DNA of 64,000 nucleotides from an uncultured Bacteroidales bacterium (lineage in GTDB: Bacteria; Bacteroidota; Bacteroidia; Bacteroidales; Bacteroidaceae), in the NCBI GenBank assembly GCA_902779845.1, contig CACZCZ010000012.1, positions 30,003 to 94,002 on the forward strand. The letters are read 5' to 3'. Of the stretch, positions 59,304-64,000 are shown piece by piece. How positions within the stretch are numbered: position 1 is the stretch's first letter; each line of letters opens with the position of its first letter. The notes under the pieces were generated by a model, which searched no databases, was not told where the DNA came from, and worked only from the letters and a program-made list of their open reading frames with translations. The position numbers were made by a program, and so were the translations under genes.

Positions 59304-60593
59304 TTGAAGGAAACCATCTGCGCCATAGCCACAGCTCCGGGCGGTGCCATCGGCATCGTCCGCGTTTCTGGTGCCGATGCTTTCACAATTGCCCGTCAAG
59401 TATGTCCTCGCCTGACACCGGCCACGCCACCGCGCACCGCAGTTCTTACTCCCATCACCGCCAGCCCCGACGAGGTCCTCGATGAAGCCGTCGTCACCCT
59501 CTTCCGCGCCCCTGCCAGCTACACCGGCGAGGACAGCGTGGAGTTCTCCTGTCACGGTTCCCGCTATATCCTGAACAAAGTCCTGCAACTCCTTGTCCGG
59601 CATGGATGCCGCCTGGCAGAGCCCGGTGAATTTACGCAGCGTGCCTTCCTCAATGGCAAGCTCGACCTCTCGCAGGCCGAGGCTGTCGCCGACCTCATCG
59701 CTGCCGACAGCGCCGCAGCCCATCGCGTTGCCCTCTCCCAATTGAAGGGTCATTTCTCCAGCGAACTCTCCCAGTTGCGCGACCAACTCCTGCACCTCAC
59801 TTCGCTGTTGGAGCTTGAACTCGACTTCGCCGACCACGAGGAGTTGGAGTTTGCCAACCGACCAGAACTTCTGGCATTGGCAGAGAAGATAGATGCGCAC
59901 ATCACACATCTGTCCAGCACCTTCCAAACAGGCAATGCCCTCAAGAACGGCATCCCCGTGGCCATTGTCGGAGCCCCCAACGTGGGCAAGAGCACCCTCC
60001 TCAACGCCCTCCTCGGCGAGGAACGCGCTATCGTCAGCGACATCCAGGGCACCACGCGCGATGCCATTGAAGACACCCTCCAGCTCGGCGGCATCACTTT
60101 CCGCTTCATTGACACCGCTGGCATCCGCCACACCGACGACACCATTGAGAACCTTGGCATCCAGCGTTCCATCGCCGCTGTGCAGCGGGCGCAGATTGTG
60201 GTGATGATGAAAGAGCCCGGTGTCCCCTACCCTGAAGTCCCGCTTCGCGAAGACCAGACCGTCATTCGCATAGAGAACAAGACCGAAGCCTTCCAAGCCA
60301 AATACGGCGTTGGGCTCGACGACCTGCGCCAGCGTTTCATCGATGCCGCCCCCACGACATCGGCTGAAGATGTCATCGTCACCTCAGCCCGCCACTACGA
60401 AGCCCTCTGCCGTGCCCACGACAGCCTCACTCGCGTCATCGACGGCTTAGGGGAACATACTCTATTACCTACAGACCTCATCGCCGAAGACCTCCGCCTC
60501 ACCCTCGCCTCTCTCGCCGACATCACCGGCGGTGCCATCACCCCCCAGGAAACCCTCAACAACATCTTCTCCCACTTCTGCATCGGAAAGTGA
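59304..60593 (+). CDS. mnmE: tRNA uridine-5-carboxymethylaminomethyl modification GTPase
   Basis: 429 residues. Start is TTG; an in-frame TAG lies 15 bp upstream and no ATG is available, and the sequence then reads KETICAIATAPGGAIGIVRVSG, the normal MnmE N-terminus. The inserted G domain (about 205-340) has GAPNVGKSTL, switch TTRD and DTAGIR. The helical domain has ELELDFAD, and the C-terminus has the conserved FCIGK cysteine. With MnmG it modifies the wobble uridine of some tRNAs. It ends the GC-rich part of the window. Confidence 0.96.
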   Translation: MKETICAIATAPGGAIGIVRVSGADAFTIARQVCPRLTPATPPRTAVLTPITASPDEVLDEAVVTLFRAPASYTGEDSVEFSCHGSRYILNKVLQLLVRHGCRLAEPGEFTQRAFLNGKLDLSQAEAVADLIAADSAAAHRVALSQLKGHFSSELSQLRDQLLHLTSLLELELDFADHEELEFANRPELLALAEKIDAHITHLSSTFQTGNALKNGIPVAIVGAPNVGKSTLLNALLGEERAIVSDIQGTTRDAIEDTLQLGGITFRFIDTAGIRHTDDTIENLGIQRSIAAVQRAQIVVMMKEPGVPYPEVPLREDQTVIRIENKTEAFQAKYGVGLDDLRQRFIDAAPTTSAEDVIVTSARHYEALCRAHDSLTRVIDGLGEHTLLPTDLIAEDLRLTLASLADITGGAITPQETLNNIFSHFCIGK

Positions 60594-60699
60594 TTTTTTG
60601 CAAAGAAAAGCATACTGTCCGCAAATTTTATATCCTTTTCCTTAAAGTCCCACATTTGAGATATTCTATCCTAATTATAGCAATCTGTCATTCTGGTTC

Positions 60700-62304
60700 T
60701 TACCATGAAAAATCCTCACATATTGCGGAAATATCCACTATAGCAAATGGCATACGAATCTTATTCAGCGTGTCTTCCTGAGGTTGCTCTAAATACCGTT
60801 GGCATAGTTTTGATATTGAAAAATCGTCATAATCTAAGTAAGCATGATTAAAGACATATTTCAATTTTCTCAGCATAGTGTCCCATCCGAGATAATTATA
60901 CATCATCGTCTCCCCATGTTTGTAGTAGCTATGATTTACCTGATTTGTCATAACAACTATTGGTTTGGCTGCCAATATTTTTCTACGTGTTTCATAATAA
61001 GTTCTTCCTATTATCTTGTCATTTTCACTCCATCCCTTTTCATAGCCAGTTAATCTTTGACTTATAGCTTTACCATTCTCTACCTTCACTACTAGTTTAA
61101 GGTTACTTGTGAGCGAATTGAAATGAGCTCCCGTAGCATTTGGATATTGCTCATCTATATAATTAAATATACATGTGCCATGGACCACAAACTTATCCCC
61201 ATCTACTTTGTAGGGGATAATGCAGCCGTCTTCTTTCAGAACGCCGTCCTTTATAGTATTATTCGCCCCTTCGCTTATTGCTTTCTCCAACTCAATACAT
61301 CTTTGTTTGAAATCACTTTCTGACAAGTATTTCTTTTCTAACAAGTTCTCATTCGTAATATATTTCCAGCGCTTCAGAAGGCTGTCCAATTCTCGTACAT
61401 TAGTATCATTTTTATCCTGTTCATAATATTTGTGTAATGTTTCTGTAAACGAACCCTTGCTTGCATTAAACCTACTAAATGACTCAATTTTCTTTGGAAT
61501 ATATCTACATTCATGTAAAATTCTATTATATACTAATTCTGTGCTATCTGCTAAATAAGTTCTTTCGGATTTTGAATGAATTCGATCATATCCCAATTTC
61601 CCATCTACATAGTCACAAATATTATACAATTCAATCCATGATTTGTCATTTTCATTGAACGGCGATGGTCGAAGATTCTGCAATTTAAATTGTTCAGTAA
61701 AAGTGATATTATATTTTTCCAGAAATTTATTAACAAACGAATCTTTTACAGAATAATCCTGGCTGCAAAACTCTCTTAATTTCTCAAGTAACTCGGATTT
61801 GCTCCAATCGTGCCTTTTCTGGTAGTCTTCTATTGAGTCATTTCGTGCTTCTGCTGTCTTTTGTTCTTCAATAATCGAAGCCATTATTCTTGAGTATTCA
61901 TAATCATAGTATATTTGCTTCCATATAATTTTGTCCTCGCTTTTGATTTTCTTTCCTTTAGTTACAACCCGATTCATTATTGAATAAAGTGCAGGCAGCA
62001 TTGATGGTTGATTTCTGCGAAATGTGTTACTGTTTATTATATAATAAAATGCCGGCTTTGTATTTCTGCGTAAATCTTCTACATCAATATTATAATAGTC
62101 AAGAAAAGATTGCATCACTTCCTTCTTGTAGATACTGTCGTTACAAGATCTTTCGTAGGCAATTTTATCAACTTTTTCGATGTTTTCTGCAGTTTTGGGG
62201 TCAGCTATATTATTGGGGACATTCCTGTAAAGATGGTTCTGAGCACACAATGATGTTGATGTCATTATTAACAGAAGAAGAATTTTTTTCATTGTCATAT
62301 TCAT
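60700..62304 (-). CDS. AT-rich secreted protein of unknown function
   Basis: 534 residues; three close Met codons (62304, 62298, 62292) are possible starts, the last giving MKKILLLLIM, a clean signal peptide (cleavage after CAQ near 22 of the longest form). It is charged and mostly helical by pattern, with a Tyr-rich middle. The C-terminal third (about 370-480) has strand-like segments such as KLVVKVENGK. No family is recognised. It is far more AT-rich and differently coded than neighbours, and its start sits next to the broken AbiEii gene, so it was probably acquired or is part of a rearranged island. Confidence 0.6.
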   Translation of the reverse strand: MNMTMKKILLLLIMTSTSLCAQNHLYRNVPNNIADPKTAENIEKVDKIAYERSCNDSIYKKEVMQSFLDYYNIDVEDLRRNTKPAFYYIINSNTFRRNQPSMLPALYSIMNRVVTKGKKIKSEDKIIWKQIYYDYEYSRIMASIIEEQKTAEARNDSIEDYQKRHDWSKSELLEKLREFCSQDYSVKDSFVNKFLEKYNITFTEQFKLQNLRPSPFNENDKSWIELYNICDYVDGKLGYDRIHSKSERTYLADSTELVYNRILHECRYIPKKIESFSRFNASKGSFTETLHKYYEQDKNDTNVRELDSLLKRWKYITNENLLEKKYLSESDFKQRCIELEKAISEGANNTIKDGVLKEDGCIIPYKVDGDKFVVHGTCIFNYIDEQYPNATGAHFNSLTSNLKLVVKVENGKAISQRLTGYEKGWSENDKIIGRTYYETRRKILAAKPIVVMTNQVNHSYYKHGETMMYNYLGWDTMLRKLKYVFNHAYLDYDDFSISKLCQRYLEQPQEDTLNKIRMPFAIVDISAICEDFSW

Positions 62305-62490
62305 TTAAATAATTTAATCATTAGTTTATGCAAAGCTGTTCCTCCTCGGAATGCCAACTGCGATGCAAGGAACTCCATCGCTAAAGATGGAAACCAAGGC
62401 ACGGCATATAATCAGGTCTTGCTCAATCTGTGCATTATCTATCCAGGGAGCATGCTCGCTCCACTGTTGTATAGCTGTTCTGTTAATCAT
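62305..62490 (-). pseudogene. AbiEii-type toxin, 5' fragment with frameshift
   Basis: The ATG at 62490 overlaps the antitoxin stop (ATGA), as is normal for AbiE pairs. The frame reads MINRTAIQQWSEHAPWIDNA, then IEQDLIICRALVSIFSD, the known start of AbiEii nucleotidyltransferase toxins. Near 62374-62379 the frame slips; in the next frame the sequence continues EFLASQLAFRGGTALHKL, the conserved GG-T motif of the active site. The sequence then runs out after LMIK and a stop, about 30 bp from the unknown secreted gene. The rest of the toxin is absent, so it is inactive. Confidence 0.8.
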
Positions 62491-63237
62491 ATATCGTCTG
62501 TTTCTATTTCTACGTTTATGTTTATCTTCCACCGGCTGTCTCTGACAGATGAATTATCTTCTGCCGATGTACTTAAAGGTTGATATCTGAAATACCCCGA
62601 AGATGCACGAAGCTGTTCATACAAGTCATCTGCCAAGTTCTTTTCCTCAACGACATTTTCAAGTATATAGCCAAGTCGTTGCCATACAACCTTTTTCACA
62701 TAAGCTGCAAGTGGCGCAAACTGATTATTAATCTCAATCTGCTCTGAAAGTTCTTCAAGTATGGTGGCGACTCGCGACAATCCGCCTACATGTTGCTGAT
62801 ATTGTACTAAGTCAGCGGCGGTTAGAAGAGGATTTGATATACGGATAGTTCCCGTTTCAGTATTCTTTGTAATCAGGGCTTCCTCTGGCAGTCCATCCCG
62901 ATAACGTCATTACAGAGAATTGCTGGGGGCGCTGATGAGCTGCACCAAGCATCTCGGCTGCGCTAAGCATACATACATAGTAAGGCTTTTGCAGATACGA
63001 CATTAACTGATCTAAATAATAGGTTGCTGGCACAGATCCACGCAACACATATTGAGTGGGAATAATAACGTAATAGCCTCTATAAACACTGGCTATGGTC
63101 TTGTTTGAACTAAGTCTGGAAAGTTCATTTTGAAGAATCTGTTCTGAAGAGCACAAGTCAGCAGCCCTTACATCCTCAACAGAAAACGTAGGAAAACCAT
63201 GAATAGCTCTATCTTCAATCCACTTTTGTAATGTCAT
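62487..63237 (-). pseudogene. AbiEi-type antitoxin, frameshifted and shortened
   Basis: The first 110 residues from the ATG at 63237 read MTLQKWIEDRAIHGFPTFSV, then a winged-helix-like region and MLGAAHQRPQQFSVMTLSG, the AbiEi antitoxin pattern. The frame then stops at 62857. In the neighbouring frame the protein resumes near 62905 with GLPEEALITKNTETGTIRIS, then TAADLVQYQQHVGGLSRVAT, and ends at 62487 overlapping the toxin ATG. Compared with my memory of the family, about 15-25 residues are missing at the junction. A minus-strand -7 box precedes the gene, so it may still be transcribed. Confidence 0.78.
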
Positions 63238-63254
63238 ACTGAGTAATTTTGGTG

Positions 63255-63262
63255 CAAATATA
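63255..63262 (-). promoter_or_regulatory. -7 box TATATTTG (minus) for the AbiEi remnant
   Basis: Perfect consensus, 18 bp before the ATG at 63237, so a very short leader. Confidence 0.65.
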
Positions 63263-63381
63263 ACAAAATAAATATTCCTTTGTACTGTTTTCGCCTAAAA
63301 TCACTCTGTTTTATAGAATTTTATCTCCATCTTCGCAATATTTGTGAATTCTGACAGAAATAGCATGCAGAATGTACTCAG

Positions 63382-63407
63382 AAAGGTTATATTGCTATAA
63401 CCTTTTT
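63382..63407. promoter_or_regulatory. 9-bp inverted repeat in the AbiEi spacer
   Basis: aaaggttat and ataaccttt around a 6-nt loop, followed by T. AbiEi antitoxins bind inverted repeats near their own promoters, so this may be an operator; a weak terminator is the alternative. Confidence 0.4.
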
Positions 63408-63570
63408 ATCATTTTGAATTGTCATAATGAAACTTTTTTGTTGCAAAAGTAATAAAAATATCATTACTTGATACGTTGATTTTGTATTCGGAACATCTTA
63501 ATATACATAAAAATTTACCATTAAAAGAACAAAATCCGTACAAAACTACTACAATTAGAAATATCTGTAG

Positions 63571-63578
63571 TATCTTTG
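63571..63578 (+). promoter_or_regulatory. -7 box TATCTTTG for the second AbiEi-like gene
   Basis: Perfect consensus, 24 bp before the ATG at 63602. Confidence 0.7.
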
Positions 63579-63601
63579 TACCGATTTTCAAAAATAAGAA
63601 T

Positions 63602-64000
63602 ATGAAAGAACGGAATACATATCTTTCTTCCGCCTCTGTAAAAAAGCAAGGGAGAACAGCTTACTATAAGATGCTTGAGAGTGCCAAGCAAGGAGAGCTT
63701 ATCCAGGTCCGTCGTGGTGTGTATGCCAATATAGACCAACTCAGTGGCAACATGATTGACATCAATGCCGTTGTTCCTGAAGGCATTCTATGCCTTTGGT
63801 CAGCATGGAGCATTCATCAGCTTACCACTTCCATGCCACAGGCTTTTCATATCGCCATCAAAAGAGGGCGAAAAGTCTCTATTCCTTCTTTTCCAAGAAT
63901 GGAGGTTCATCATTATACGGAAGACCTTCTAAAAATTGGTGTAATTTCGATGATAATTGATGGCTTCAATATTCGTCTCTACGATGTTGAACGATGTGTG
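63602..64000 (+). CDS. AbiEi-like antitoxin/transcriptional regulator, 5' part
   Basis: 133 codons to the window edge without a stop. Reads MKERNTYLSSASVKKQGRTA, then ELIQVRRGVYANIDQL (a winged-helix wing of AbiEi_4-type antitoxins), VVPEGILCLWSAWSIHQL, FHIAIKRGRKVSIP and MEVHHYTEDLLKIGV. These are hallmarks of type IV antitoxins, where the protein represses its operon and counters an AbiEii nucleotidyltransferase. It is not a copy of the broken minus-strand gene; the two are only distantly alike. The partner toxin would be expected just beyond the window. Confidence 0.8.
   Translation, partial: MKERNTYLSSASVKKQGRTAYYKMLESAKQGELIQVRRGVYANIDQLSGNMIDINAVVPEGILCLWSAWSIHQLTTSMPQAFHIAIKRGRKVSIPSFPRMEVHHYTEDLLKIGVISMIIDGFNIRLYDVERCV

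Larger units (their letters stand above)
63238..63601. other. AT-rich spacer between divergent AbiEi-like genes
   Basis: 364 bp with no credible gene. It holds back-to-back -7 boxes (63255 minus, 63571 plus) and one hairpin. Short ORFs here are weak and lie antisense. Confidence 0.6.

Noticed and set aside
62326-62532. Intact 68-residue protein at the toxin locus
   Set aside because: Its middle is the AbiEii start followed by a frame slip; better read as a toxin fragment.
63409-63739. Two short minus-strand ORFs in and beyond the AbiEi spacer
   Set aside because: They overlap the promoter and 5' end of the plus-strand AbiEi-like gene and have no start context.
1-64000. tRNA and rRNA genes
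   Set aside because: I looked for T-arm-like and CCA-adjacent patterns and conserved rRNA words and saw none; a covariance search would be needed to exclude divergent ones.

Overview
The window looks like a chromosomal segment of a Prevotella-like Bacteroidales bacterium. Most promoters I can place carry the Bacteroidetes -7 box (TAnnTTTG). Several protein families are typical of this phylum: DUF5686, DUF4835, DUF4923, DUF3127, the HU-CCDC81/SPOR protein, the Nudix-type arabinose regulator, and a histidine kinase of what I take to be the DUF5112/5113 type. All assignments come from reading the sequence; no database search was run.

Layout. 1-5925: two TPR genes, a very large hybrid sensor kinase and its response regulator, translationally coupled at the first three junctions. 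5966-17050: a UvrD/PcrA helicase, a secreted multidomain protein with an HExxH motif, uridine kinase, an MltF-like lytic transglycosylase, a Dna2-like nuclease-helicase and a patatin-like lipase. 17051-22871 (minus strand): aminotransferase, FtsX/LolC-type permease, nadC and an outer-membrane DUF5686 protein. 23075-35603: a galactose and L-arabinose block with a cytoplasmic mutarotase, GluP-type permease, galactokinase, lipoprotein mutarotase, XylE-type MFS permease, SGLT symporter, Nudix regulator AraR, AraD, two small paralogous unknowns and AraA. No ribulokinase (araB) gene is seen here. 36405-42432 (minus): an AddAB-type helicase-nuclease pair. 42632-60593: housekeeping genes including an HU/SPOR protein, a zinc-ribbon FHA protein, a DUF3127 OB-fold protein, dnaN, a DnaQ-like exonuclease, coaBC, DUF4835, recN, a protease-like TPR protein, rlmH, an RluA-family synthase, a DUF4923 lipoprotein, a fused SudB-SudA flavoprotein, a PD40 protein, a nucleoside phosphorylase and mnmE. 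60594-64000: an AT-rich accessory segment with an unknown secreted protein, the decayed remains of an AbiEi/AbiEii (type IV) toxin-antitoxin pair, and the start of a second, divergent AbiEi-like gene that runs off the window.

The most unusual signals are not genes. A roughly 50-bp C/G-rich hairpin element sits directly in front of three sugar-gene start codons (galK, the SGLT gene, araA), and a diverged copy appears in frame inside the linker of the SudB-SudA fusion. A 35-bp inverted repeat made of intergenic AT-rich simple sequence spans the start codon of the PD40 gene and pairs with its signal-peptide codons. Two degenerate arrays with 22-bp period lie in intergenic regions. Many genes overlap their upstream neighbour as ATGA or TTGA, and at least four appear to start with TTG.
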